This document shows positions 11,842 through 24,000 of a stretch of DNA of 64,000 nt, in pieces; within the stretch, counting starts at the first letter, position 1; every line of letters begins with the position of its first letter. The notes below the pieces were generated by a model, which was not told the origin of the DNA, ran no database searches, and was given only the letters and a program-made list of their open reading frames with translations. Made by a program: the position numbers and the translations under genes. Origin of the DNA: Aptenodytes patagonicus (taxonomy: Eukaryota > Chordata > Aves > Sphenisciformes > Spheniscidae); the NCBI RefSeq assembly GCF_965638725.1, contig NC_134951.1, positions 44,036,746 through 44,100,745 of the forward strand, written 5' to 3'.

Positions 11842-11920
11842 TATGCTGCCTTAGACATTTATAGCTTGTAACAGAGCACAGGTCTACAGTCAACCAAATG
11901 CACAACACAGGAAGACAGAC

Positions 11921-11980
11921 CTTAAAGGTAAATAATTCAGGGCTTGAATTCTTTAAGGTAAATAATTTAGGGCTCTAATG
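11921..11980. repeat. 30-bp tandem duplication
   Basis: Two adjacent 30-bp units (11921-11950, 11951-11980) share AAGGTAAATAATT and AGGGCT and differ at about 5 positions. The repeat lies 80 bp beyond the CR1 3' end and does not belong to the element. The divergence suggests it is older than the 101-bp duplication at 20-21 kb. Confidence 0.8.
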
Positions 11981-14900
11981 AACTTGCTGACTGTAAATAG
12001 GGAGTTCCACTGCTAGGAACCCTCCAAACTGCCCTACATCCAATCCTCACGAGTGCAGGGCAGAAAACTGTCAGCAAAAACACACCTCAAATATTTCTGG
12101 CTATAGCAGCAAGGACTCTGTCTAACGCAAAAGGAGTCTCGGATAGGAAAAGGCAGCTTCACAGACTGGTTCCAGTGCTTTGTACTGTACCCATGAGCTG
12201 CTGAAAAGGAGGTGTAAATTCAGAAACATCACCTGGGCAAGCAGTGAGGTGGTCTGTGAAGCAAGGTAGCTGACCCATGCTGTGTCACTTGGAAGCATCG
12301 GAAAAACCCTTCAAAGATAGCCAATGCAGCAATTTGGTCCAGAGGTGCTAAAAGCACATGTGACTATGGGTGAGGCTGTAAGCTCTTTGCTAAATAAGAC
12401 AGCCCGTAGATGAAAAGGAACCAGACAAACCCCCGACTCCTTCTCACTTCACAATCTCTCCTCCCTATCCTCTTAGAAAATTGGCTATGGTCAAGTGCTT
12501 TTATCAACACCTGGGAATTCCTGTGCATCCGTCAAAAAGCATCTCAGCCAGACAAAATCCATCAGCAAACCACGGTATCAATCCTCATCAATTCTTAAAT
12601 TACCAGCAAGTCTCAGCCTTCCCAGCCTGCATCCTCTAGTTCCAAGGAGTCATTCACAAGCAGCAACTATTCCTGACCAAGCTATTAAAATGGAGATACA
12701 GCAAATTGTCAGTTATACAATGTTGTTGCTGCTAAAAAAACCTCTGAGGGTTTTTATGCTGTCTCACACATACATAAAGTAATATGTAAAAACACCCTGG
12801 AGTTGCCTCACACCCTCTTACGAGACCTACATGAAACCAGACCGTGAAAGAAAACCCCGCCTTTCGCCGCCAGACACGGGCACGTCAGCAGCAATAGCCA
12901 AGGCACTGCAAGGTTGCTGACGAGCCTGGAAACACCTTATGGGAACATGCCCGTGGATCAGCAGTCGAAAACGCAACTGCTGTTCTCGCTCCATGCCCAG
13001 CGGAGATGAGATCTCATCGCCAGCAGAGATCTGGGTCACCACCAGGAAGCTGGAGTTATCCCAGCACCATCTTCTAGGTAACGCTCCCAAAAGGGGAAAC
13101 AAATCTGCGGTGAGGTTGCATCCGACAAGATCCTGGGTGTAAAACAAAGCCAGCCACTGGCAGTTTCTTTGCTCCCTGGTGATACCATCCGATTGAAAAA
13201 AAACCATATCGTATGATGTATGCAAACTACTTTGCAGAAAGAGTTTGTTGTCAATGCAAGGTTCAGACTGCAGTGTCTCAAGAGCTGGCAAACGCATCTC
13301 GATTGCCAAAGTCTGCCTCCTAAACGCCAGGCTAAAAGTACTTGTTTGCCTATCCTGTACTTCAAAATGGAAACCCAAACATGGGGAAGGAGAAAGCAAG
13401 AAAGACAATGAAGTATCAATTTTAAACCTATGATGTTTGTGAAAAATAAATGTGCTGAGTCTCCACGCAATCAAGTAGCTGATACCTATCCAGGTGCAGG
13501 ACTGAAAACCGAACCAGCTTTCCACTCTCTGCTAACCAAAGCTTTTGCAGTCTTCCTGTATGCCATTTCCTTGTTTACGTCTCATGGTACTGGAGTTCAA
13601 CCTTTGGAGAAACACAAATGGCAAACCTAGAAAGTGAAATGCGATATTATTTACAGAATAAGAGAGCATGCCGTTTGCAAGAATTTGTAGCCACACACAG
13701 CCCAATCCTGTTCCTCAGTCCAACACCCACTCCTAAAATCCTGTACCAACCAGATTAGCTGATGTGCACATGCTTGTGCTCTTGCAGAAACAATAGTCTC
13801 TTTCAGTTCGTACAATCTTCTGAAGAACCAGGCGAAAACGTCATGGGAAAAGTTAGGAAATATCTGCAGAAAACAGTCCACAAGATGAAAGGCAGAATGA
13901 GCCTTTTAACTTGTACAAATAACATGGAGGAGAAATGCATAGCTTTGTTACCTAGCCCCTCTTCCAAAAGGCCTTTCCCCCCCCCCCCCAGGATGCAAAA
14001 GGGGGATGAAACAACTTCAGAAAATAAAACACTCCGGTGGTGGAACAGCTCCCTCATAAATAGAGCGCTGCAGGCGAAATCCAGCTCGGGGAGCTGCGCA
14101 GCAGATCTGGGAGCCGATACCCGCTCCCCCTGCACGCAGGGATCTCCCGCTGACAGCAGGGATCTTGGCAAGCAGGATGAGTTCTCCTGCCCCCAGTGCT
14201 CAGCGCTTCTCCCTTCGCTCCCCTCCCAAACAATGCTCTGCTGCTGTGGGGGGCATAGCACTATTTTTTAATTAATCCAGCACAAGGTTTGAGCTGCCTC
14301 AGGGTTAAGCTAAATATTTTCTGTCTTGAACCAGCATGGCAGAAGTACCTACAGAGAAAAACACTCTGCGATAAGGCTAGGGAATTGAGGACAGAAAAGA
14401 AGCTGCAACAGAGCCACCCTTGACCTCTCGAAATTTTGCCTCCGGAGGACTCAAATATAAGAAACTGAATTTTTCATCAGCAGGGAAATGGGGCAGGGAG
14501 CCTGGCTCTCAGTAACATTATGGTTGGAAATATCACATACAAGTCCTTATGGAGCCGTACCATCCATCTTCTGTTCCAAACTGTAGGTCTCCAAAAAAGC
14601 TATCACAAAAAAATTTACCCCCACTATCAGAACAGCACTAAGCACTCAGAGAGATTTAAAACAAATACAGTTCTACAAATCCTTGTTTCTCCTCTCACAA
14701 GGGGCTGTATAACTCCTGCGGGAAACAAATGTTCCCGTATCAAAGCAGATTTTCTCTGCATGCACTCATGCTGCCTATTATTTTTTAATCGTCTGGTATG
14801 CATCTTCCTACAGGATTCCTTACGTTAAGGGAAATACTGACATTCGCTCTGCAAGAAATACCAACTCCTGTTCTGCGCAAACACCACAAAGGTTAATAGC

Positions 14901-17900
14901 AGCAATCGTGGCTTCAACTCTGCCTTTGTCTTGCACCGAGCAGACCATAGAACCACTGGCATCTTACCTCTCACGTGTGCTTCCCCTCAACTCACGCTCA
15001 TTCTCTGCAGGATTTCATTAAGCAGTTCATCTAAACCCGACGGTAAGTTATTTTTCAAACTGTAGGAGCGAGTCAAAGTATTAATTTGATGTGTCTGATT
15101 GCACAGACACCACATGAGAATGTGAGAGCTGATCACAGAAGAATACAAGCTACTTTTTCATTTCACAGCTCCGAGAGTCAAAAAGGGTGTGTAGGACCCT
15201 GATATATACCAGATGTTTTTAAAGTAAGGTGGAAAAACTGGTGTGGACACATTTGTCCACCGTGAAAGCTTCTCGATGGCTACCAACTGGCCGTGCTGTA
15301 GTGAGCAGGCTTGCCCTACCTGCGAAAGATTACAAGCCTAATGGAACGGGGGTATTCACAGCTTTCACGCATACGTGTAATCCTGTTCACTTTTCCAGAA
15401 AATAAATTTGACAAGTCCATCGGTATGATGTGAGAAAGCCTCGAAACAAAACTCATTTCGTTACATATATTCTTGTACCTATTTAAGAAAAATGGATTAT
15501 TCTAAAGGAAAAAAGTTTGGGCTGGAGCACATCTGTGGTTTTACCAAGTTCCACATTCAACCCAAGAAATGAAAAAGCAGAATTTTTTCAGTTGTCTGTA
15601 GCAAGTCTTGCACCAGTTTCATTCAGAATTTTTTCCCCCTCAGAATTTGTGTTTGGACTTAAAAAAAACATTAAAAAAACCCAAACAGATTTCACCTCAG
15701 CTCCCAGGGGCATCAGCCACTACCCTCCCTGCACTAGGCACTCTATAAATGCATAGAGACTTCACATCTCTGTCCTGAAAAGCCAAGTTTCATCTTGTAG
15801 TTACAAAACTGGAGGTTGTTTGCTTTTCTTTTTTTAAAAAAAAAAAAAAAAGACAAGTTACCATTAAAAAAAAAAGGAAAAAAAAGAAAAAAAAGAAGGG
15901 CAAGCAGCCCAGAAGAAAAATATCATTTACATTGGCCTCTTGGGTGAAGCTCATTGCAGAGAGAAGTCTTCTCTTCATGGACTTGTGATGAAGTCTGGAG
16001 AGTTCAAAATATTGCTGAGAGTGGACATCACTGTCCTTGACTGCGTGGCATGGGGGAAGGGAAAACTCCTCCATCAGCCATACACTTCCCAGGATGAGAA
16101 GCCCGGGCACTGCTGGAGGCACCCTCGTACCACGAGAGTGCACACTCACAAGAGCTTTCAGCAGTACGGTGTTACAAATCACGTCAGATGGAGAGAGACT
16201 TTGATAACCTTCTCGTTGGTGACTGCAGCTCCTATTTCCACAACCCATGCTGGTTCAAAGAACACCACAGGACGCGCATGAAAGAAAAAGGAGTATCTCA
16301 GGCCAGTGACAAGTAAACACATACACAGGTGAAACAAGCTGAGGTCTGGGATCTCACAAGCCTCCCATATCCAACCCAAAGCAACTTCTTCACTGAATGC
16401 TGCCTCAATTATTTTTCTACATAATGTTTGCAATCGTAAAAGGAGGCTTTGGAGATTTACATAGGGCTTGTGAGGTGACAGGGTATTTTGCTCACAGTCC
16501 CGCTGAATATATTTATGCCTGTTGTTTTGTTTTGACGTTCACTTGCGCGCATACTCTGCCCCCTTCTTCCAGCCTAGCTCTGTCTGAGGAGCAGAACTGC
16601 CAAATCTTCCGACTCTCGGAGCAAAGCGCTGCCTACGCCAGCCTCGAGCTCGGCACTGAAATCACTCATTCCTGCACAGGTCCGTGGAGATAATCCTTTG
16701 CCCGTTAAATATACCACTTTCTCCCTTATTGCTCCAGGAGGATATGAATGAACGAACTGCACTTTTTCTGAACACCACCTTCTGCATTTGTTGAGTACTT
16801 CAGTTACTGGTTCCAGCTACACCTCCCTGCCCTTCGAGGTATCAGTTAAGGTTGCTGGGTCTGATTTCCAAGTCCCCAGCTATAAGTCTCTTTGAGGAAA
16901 AAAGGTTGGATGCTATTAGCCCTATGAGAAAACATGCATTTAGTCCATAACCATGGGCTCCTGAAACACAGCTGTTAAGTGCAAATCTCAGTTTCTGAAA
17001 TTTTCTTTCTGTTGCCTCATTATCTTTGCTACATCCCAGCAGAAAGCAGAGTCCCCACAGGCAGAGGGAGGAAGTCTTTATGCTTCCAGCTGCATCTAAT
17101 GCTGGCTAGTCAACCAGAAGCAAAATGTTGCATCAACCTGATGTTTCACTTCAAAGTCTCAAAATTTTTCTCTTACTGCTGAGACTAGGTGCTTGTGGTT
17201 TGAGTTACCACTGGGGAAATGGAAACTCACAGCCAGCACTTCAGATTACTTCCCAACACTGCCGGGCTGCCCTCAAAAGAAAAACAACCAGAAGATGTCA
17301 GACACAAAATGGTTTAAATCAGATACCTAGAAAATACTCTGTAATAAACAAAAAGTTAAGTGCAATTAATTGAAATGAAGGCTGAAGCTCCCAGTAAGTC
17401 ATCATTTTAATCTTAAGAGTAGGGCAGGATCCCTAAGAAGTAGCTCTGGCCAACAGGTCCTGACCACTAAATTTAATCCTGCAGGTGCTGACTTCATGCC
17501 ATTGTTGTCTTCCAGCCAGCCCGCTCCAGTTAAGCAGCCTTTAATAGTTTCAGCAGAATCCATAGACTGAAACTCCATTTTTTTTAAGTACAGTCATGCA
17601 CAGAAAAAAAAAAAAAATTCAACTTGCCAATGAAGAACAAAATTACCAGATCAATGAGCATACAGTCTTAGAAATATAACTCTAATCCCTCACTTGCTAA
17701 GAAATCTCTTTCAAAGAAATGTTTATGTTAAAATTTAAAGTTATGTTCAACATTAATCTTAGGGAATTTTACAACAGAACATACCAATTTTAAAAGGATT
17801 CTACAGTTTTAATGAATTCCTAGAACCCATAGACAGAAATTAAATGGGGGGGGGACCTACAGTGTTGGCTAGACATATTTCAATATTTGTTACCATAGAA

Positions 17901-20229
17901 ACAAGCCAGCAGGATTTAGGTTTTGGAGTTGTCCTTGCTATAAAATATTTAACTTCTTACAGTTTTTGCATATGTATATTATGGCAAGAACACTGTCAAA
18001 CCTGATAAAGCCCAAAGCATCTTAATTATTTAACAGGATTTTAGCTTTTTTTTCCTTTTTTTTAACAGAGTATCTTTTAATTTTTATTTTTTTTTCCTTG
18101 ATAGACTGTATTTTAAAATCTTCCAATACTTCCAGAATACCAAAGAGATACTTCTGGCTGACAGAATAATATACAGGAGATGCACAGGAGATAAAGACTT
18201 ATTCTTCCACGATGCTGTGGAGAAGTGGTAGATAAAAGGAACACAAACATATTCTGATGAAGAAGATTCAACAGTAATGATAAAAATTATACCAATTAGC
18301 AACTGTGATAATTTTACCAGCTAAAAGTACATTAAACATTGTATTTCATTTGAAAGAGGGTTCATACTTCAAATTTGGTGGTTTTGTTTTCAACCCTTGC
18401 ACTGGAGAAATGCTGAAGTGCAGAATTTAAGTGACTGGAATAACATCTCGACACTTCAACGCTATCAAATACTTCCGGCAGATGCCTGAGAAACGAAACA
18501 AACGCATTGTCCTTTCATGCTTCAGAAGAGCATTGACAGTTGTGTTCAATCCACAGCGTACCCAGCACGCGAAAGGATCAGCAATTCAAACGAAGAGGAA
18601 GGACAGATGTTTACTCCAGCAACACTCCTTCACAAAGGAAGGCGAAAAAGCTTGTTCAGACAACTCAAATGGCGGAGGGGACTGACAGCTCAGCTTGCCA
18701 TCCAGAGGAGTCCCGAGTGTCATTCGTTGTTGGGACGCGAGCTCAGCCGGGAGCGGTAGGGAAGATCAACCCTTGGGCAAGCCCAAGCTCACCGCCACCG
18801 GGACTGGATGTGTACAAGTGGCTTTGACCCCGATTTCACAGCCAAAACTGGTTGCATGTCGCAGCCCTCGCTTTTTGTTTGGATTCAAGAAAATCTGTTT
18901 ACTGGAGGCTCAACATGAGGCTTCCACATGATGAAAAAATGAAAAACTTGAGAGTAAAAGCCATAAACCACACGGTTGTTTCAATGCTATATTCCAGCAC
19001 TGAAGGGGACCAGGAAAAACACCAGCAGAAGCAAAGCAAACCAGAACAAAGAAAAAAAATGAGCGAGACTGAAACACCCTCTTCTTCCAAGAATTAAACA
19101 ATGCTTTTTATGAAGTGTAAAGATAAGCAGTGGGACTACCATTTCCTAATGCTTCCGAGGTCAGTCCTCTAACACAGGTTCTCAAATAGCCAATTAAATG
19201 TATGCAGTCCTCATTAAACTGTTATACTCACATGTATACCATCATCTTAAAAAAGCCTAAAAAAAAAAAAAAAAAAGAAAAACTTATTCTTGAAGGCTTG
19301 CAAGACAACCCTTTAACTAATGGAAAATCTTCAACACTTTAAAAGAGGAAAATGGTAAGACGGCTTAATTTTAAATGAGTAAGAATTTAAATGTCACTTC
19401 CTGCATCTGACATCGATTTGAAGAACCTTGCATTTTTTTCTTTGGTGTGGTTAACGGTGGAATCTTTGTAGAGTACATTTCTATGGCATTTACTGTTGCA
19501 TGTTTACATTCAGCAACTGCTTTGCATAATTCTGAACACAAGAAAAGCAGAAAGTGATTTTTCCTCCATAAAGAAAGAGAGAGATCTAAAAAGTAGCATG
19601 CTACTAGGGCTTTCAAAGAAAGAAAGACTGGAAAAAAACTGTCCCAACACTCAAGGGAAAAAGACACCATTTCCTTTCACTGACAGCTGCAGCAAGGTAC
19701 AATGAATTTATTTTATCTGAGCAGTTTTGTATACATGTTAAAGGCAGAGCGACGCTATGTGCTATAGAGAATTTACCCACACGAGTCCATAAAGGGCACC
19801 ACTATCAACCTGCAGTCGAGAGGTGGGAAGTTATTCAGATGTCTGAATAAATCCTGGAATGATAAGAGATGCAGGCAGCACATGTTGTCAAAGATACGGC
19901 ATCGCATACACGCATTCAGATGCAGAGCTACAAACCCCCTCGATGTACCCTGTTGTAGACTCTCCGGGCCAGGTTTGTCCCTTAGGGAGCTGCACACCGC
20001 CGGACACGGGGCTCCAGGACTTTCATTCCCAACTGCTGCTGCAGGTGTCAACATCTCAGCACATCCCCTCATCATTCTCGCCAAGCGTTTGTAAGTCAGG
20101 GGCTGGTTCGAAGGATCACTTTATAAAAGCTACATCGTGTTTCTTAAGTTTTCTGTAGAATTCATATATAAGTAAAACAAAGCAGACACGAGTCTACATA
20201 TGCTCTCCAGGTATATCTTGGAACAAAAG
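11981..20229. other. long non-coding stretch
   Basis: No recognisable gene. It contains one unusually long minus-strand frame (12827-13525, listed separately), a run of 13 C at 13977-13989, A-rich simple sequence at 15832-15898 and 19260-19276, and T-rich sequence at 18046-18095. A 32-bp segment at 15011-15042 has exon-like borders on the plus strand (see findings). The rest looks like ordinary intron. Confidence 0.5.
12827..13525 (-). CDS. unrecognised 232-codon open frame, probably not a gene
   Basis: The longest open frame outside the CR1 and the GC-rich islands. It begins with an ATG on the minus strand at 13523-13525. The conceptual product has no signal peptide, membrane segment or motif I can name; it is rich in Ser, Leu, Phe and Gln and lacks low-complexity runs. 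A second minus-strand frame of 144 codons overlaps it (13036-13470), and stop-poor sequence in two frames on one strand argues for a compositional accident or an eroded retrocopy. No promoter or polyadenylation context is evident. I include it because frames of this length are uncommon in AT-rich intron sequence. Confidence 0.12.
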   Translation of the reverse strand: MESWFGFQSCTWIGISYLIAWRLSTFIFHKHHRFKIDTSLSFLLSPSPCLGFHFEVQDRQTSTFSLAFRRQTLAIEMRLPALETLQSEPCIDNKLFLQSSLHTSYDMVFFQSDGITREQRNCQWLALFYTQDLVGCNLTADLFPLLGALPRRWCWDNSSFLVVTQISAGDEISSPLGMEREQQLRFRLLIHGHVPIRCFQARQQPCSALAIAADVPVSGGERRGFLSRSGFM

Positions 20230-20330
20230 AGCCCAGACCACCACAGGCTGTCGGGATGTTATAGCTGCCGTTCGAGGTGGGGCAGGAGTACTGCTCTTTC
20301 CTCTGGAGCATCTTGTTGCTGGCCACCAAA
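20230..20330. repeat. 101-bp direct duplication, copy A
   Basis: Matches 20994-21094 at 100 of 101 positions, 764 bp apart; the only difference is C at 20244 against T at 21008. The identity stops abruptly at both ends. On the minus strand the unit is open in one frame, with G or C at most third codon positions (it includes KMLQRKEQYSCP and SNGSYNIPTA), and a CCAG acceptor-like sequence leads into it. That resembles a coding exon, but no good donor follows and I do not recognise the peptide. It could be a young low-copy repeat, a duplicated exon or a duplicated regulatory element. Confidence 0.9.
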
Positions 20331-20967
20331 TCATTCAATCAGACTGCTCAGCTGATAAGACACCTCTCCTGTGCTTTGTCACCCCCCCGCCCCCGAGAAA
20401 CACCTGCACACAGTGACAGCTTTTAAATCATTTGACAAAAACCTCTCCAATTTAAATGACAGTTTGCGGAGCCATTGGGGATGGCTTGGGTTGCCCTCCT
20501 TGGGTGGCAGGACAGCACAGGGCCAGCGCCCGGCCACCCCATGCCAGGGCTCTCTGAACAGGGGCACCCCAGCACCGAGTGGCAAAAAGAAAGAGGCGAC
20601 AGCAAAACCCTTCCAGCAGAGCTGCTGAGCAGGAGGATGGCGTGCTCTGGTTCTGGATAACACGCTCCATTTGGTCTGCTTAAAATATATGTTTTAAAAA
20701 ATAAACTGGGAAGATAAAACAGGGGATTGTGTTTCTCTATCTCATAACACAAGAAGAAAATATATTTCAACCAAATAAATCCTCAACACATGTAAAAGAA
20801 AATACTCTCTATACAACATGGAATTTACCCAATAATAATCCATTCCCCTTTATACCAGGGAGGCCGAGTCCAGGTGCTTTCAAAAAGGGCTTGGACACGA
20901 GTTTCCCATCTCAGCAAAACTTTGGAAAAGAACATAAATGTCTCATGCTTCAGTCTTGACCCAGTAA
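20331..20967. other. spacer between the two 101-bp copies
   Basis: Unique-looking sequence with a GC-richer part (20460-20640) where several frames on both strands are open by composition. No gene is recognised. The sequence before 20968 shows no similarity to that before copy A, so the duplication is limited to the 101-bp unit. Confidence 0.5.
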
Positions 20968-20994
20968 TTTACCCTTTACCCAGTAAAGGGTAAA
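20968..20994. repeat. 11-bp-arm inverted repeat abutting copy B
   Basis: The arms 20968-20978 (TTTACCCTTTA) and 20984-20994 (TAAAGGGTAAA) are perfectly complementary around CCCAG. The right arm ends at the first base of copy B. ACCCAGTAA also occurs twice nearby (about 20960-20968 and 20978-20986). Small hairpins exactly at a junction are typical of template switching during replication or repair. Confidence 0.85.
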
Positions 20995-21094
20995 GCCCAG
21001 ACCACCATAGGCTGTCGGGATGTTATAGCTGCCGTTCGAGGTGGGGCAGGAGTACTGCTCTTTCCTCTGGAGCATCTTGTTGCTGGCCACCAAA
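20994..21094. repeat. 101-bp direct duplication, copy B
   Basis: The second copy of the unit at 20230-20330. On the minus strand it lies inside a 78-codon open frame (20950-21186), in the same frame that is open in copy A. The left end is joined to the inverted repeat at 20968-20994. At the right end identity stops after CCACCAAA, where unrelated A-rich sequence begins. Confidence 0.9.
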
Positions 21095-24000
21095 ATAAAG
21101 AGAGGAAATTGGTGTATACGGACAGGGATTCTGAACTGGCACAGAAATGCATACAACTCCTCCATTACTGGAAGATTAACATGCAAGAGAGTTGATGAAT
21201 GGGAAGGATTAAATATAGAACCAAAAAATAAGCAAAATGATTAATTGCTAGGAAAGGGAACTGATGATTTATGGAAGAGAAAATTAGTAAGATTTAGGAA
21301 ACTGAAGGGAATAAGCAGCGAGTGAGCTGCAGGGTGGGACCATCTGGTGCATAGGAGCCACGGCAGTACAGGGCACATGCCCCCAGCTTTGGCTGCCCCT
21401 CTCTCTCCTTCTCCCAGCCTTGGCGTGTGCGGAGCAGACGCAGCCGAAATAGGCGGCGTTTAGAGATTACTGGCTGAAAATAACCGACTTTAAAAACAAC
21501 AAGCTGCAATCAGTTTTAAATAATATCCTATAATGTGAAACAAAAGAAACTGGTCCCTTCACTCAATTAAATGCTTCCATGTGGTCTCGCAGCGGGCTGG
21601 TAGCACTGTCATGCTCATGTCCTCATATTCCAGGGCTTTCTAGAAATTTCTAAAAATAAATGGATACTTGTTTAACGCTGTTTTCATTTATTTTAAGAAG
21701 GGATAAGTAGGAATGGAAATGGAAGGCATTTTTAGCATATTTATTTTTAATTTTTGGGTTATAACATCTCAATAGTAACCCATGCTTTCGGTCCTACACT
21801 TCTTTGCTTTGCAACTATTAAGATAATCGAACTCTTTTGCAGTTGGCATGCAACCAACAGGCACCTCAGAGCAGCAGAAAACTGAGCAATAATCCAGCAC
21901 CTTAAGGTCTATTATGATCAGCCGTTTGCTCGGTGTCTTCAATCCATTTGCTTTTGTGGGGAATGATAATACAGAGGAAAAAAACCCAGATATGCTGTGA
22001 AACCGTAAAAGCACTTACATTTCAGCATAACACCTGCTTGTTTTTTTTTTTTAAGTTAATGCCATTTTTAAATCACTTACAAAAATACTTTTATCAGTTA
22101 AGAAAAAAAAAAAAAGATACAACCGACTACATCCTCTTTGGGTTACGCTCATGAATGAGCTACTGTCTGCATTAGAAACAAGCACCTGGATTAATTCATG
22201 GGCATCCAGCGAAGCCCGTTGGTTTCCTTTCCAAACACAAATTTACAAAAGACACCGTCAAATCCCAGCCTGCGAGTGGCCTCGCTATTAAATACAAAAT
22301 CTCAGGGGTGGAAGCGATGACATGCAGGAGGCAGAGGGGCTGCTCACTGCGGTGGAGCCCGAGGCTCCGGCTCGCAGCAGCCATGCACGGGAAGGAGACC
22401 GCTCCCTACCCCGGAGAGATTATTAAGACACCAAGGCAAATACTTTTCATACTCTTCTGAAGGTCCATTATGAAATACCCTACCAAAGACTCATTAAGAA
22501 ACAATTTTGTGCTATCTTTGGGAGATCTTGCATTTCCTCACACAAGTCTTTATGTGGGCTCATCCCCTTTACAGCCAAATACTTTTTGCGTGGGGTAAAC
22601 AGCAGGACCTGGATTCACACAGCCAGCCAGCTGGGAAAGAAGTGGATGAGACTGTGGGGAAGCATCAGCACATTTCAGTTCGGGCACAGTTGCCTTATTA
22701 AACAAAACACCCAACATTTCAGCAGGGACCCTTCCCACCACCCTTTGTTTCACCGGGTCCAGCTCCCACACTTCCTAGGCAGAATTTTCCCATTCTTTGC
22801 TACCCGGAGGAAAGGACAAGCTCAGAAGAGCTGTCACTGTGTCACCAACACACCCTGGGGGGCTCAAGCTCTGCAACAGGGCTGAGATAAAGCTCACAAC
22901 CATCTATGCAGCTTTCTGTGCCTGTCACTCCCATCTCATAGTGTCTTGCAACTTCTAAATTTGGCACCATCCTCTCTCCCCCTCCGTCCTCCAGAAGGAG
23001 TTTTCTTTTGGACATGAGGACATTCAGCACTGTTTCAGGACTCCAGCAGCTCCTCCTCAGCTTCCACTGAAGGAAGATCTGCATAAACTTCAGTCGGGGT
23101 TTAAGGGACACGTTACCTTGATGCATTTTTCTTGCTGAGGTCCAGTTTTACTCATTAGCCTGTTGAAGGAGCACCTTTTCATTCAACATGAGTGTGGAGA
23201 ACTCTATATTCTTTCCCCTATACAAGGCTAAGATCTAGGGGAATAACACATGTCATCTGCCGTGACGAAATTCTGCATGAAGAGCGGTAATAAAATTTTT
23301 TGAGAACCTGATATATATAAGAATCAACACACAAACCTTGAGTTTCAAGAAGTGCACCATTCTCAGTTTAATGCTAGGCTACAAGAGTGTATTTTCCACT
23401 CAGTAGTGCTATACAATCTCCCTATTAACTAAATAAACTCCCATATTTGATTTAATGGGAATCTGTTGTTCTAAACAAAATATATAAGGCAAGAAGGTTT
23501 ACTTAAGCTGCCAAGTACTTAAATGAAATATTAAATCCATACTGAAAACTCAACACGGCATTCACACAAAAAGACATGGTGATGAAAAGCAGATACTTTG
23601 CATAATCAGCAACAAGATATTTCAAACATAGCCATCAAAACAGAGGAGACCGGTAATGCCACACTGAGAAGAGCTGGTTGCAGAACAGCAGTGCTGGTAG
23701 CGTGGGCGGGGAGGGACAGGGCGCAAGTGCCTGTACATCACTCCCACCACCAGAAGAGGAGGTAACAGCTACACACAGCCCTTCAGCTCTGCCCAGGCGG
23801 CAACAGCACCTGCTTGCTGCCAGCCCGATGGGTACTTACAGCTTTGGTAAGTACCTTCCCCCTGAAGAAACACCTCTCGGTAAAACCAGGAGAACCACAA
23901 CCTGTGCAACCAGCAGAATCACAGCACCTGATCAGCATCCACTCTCACTGCCCGGGGGAGCCAACTTCACCCTCTAGGTTTGTCTTGATCCAAGTAGGCA

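Larger units (their letters stand above)
10612..11843 (+). mobile_element. 5'-truncated CR1 LINE retrotransposon
   Basis: An avian chicken-repeat-1 element. Similarity to CR1 begins abruptly at about 10612, within the reverse-transcriptase coding part, as expected from incomplete target-primed reverse transcription. It then runs unbroken through the end of ORF2, a short 3' UTR and the terminal octamer-type repeat. The endonuclease domain and the first part of the reverse transcriptase are missing. The coding part has no stop or frameshift over 379 codons, so the insertion is fairly young compared with the other CR1 scraps here. No clear target-site duplication is visible, which is normal for CR1. 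Confidence 0.97.

Noticed and set aside
15832-15898. A-rich tract as a possible poly(A) tail of a processed pseudogene
   Set aside because: No coding-like body precedes it and no target-site duplication is visible; simple repeat.
23831-23855. GGTACTTAC / GTAAGTACC hairpin containing a donor-like GTAAGT
   Set aside because: 9-bp arms only, and no exon of sensible size ends at this donor.
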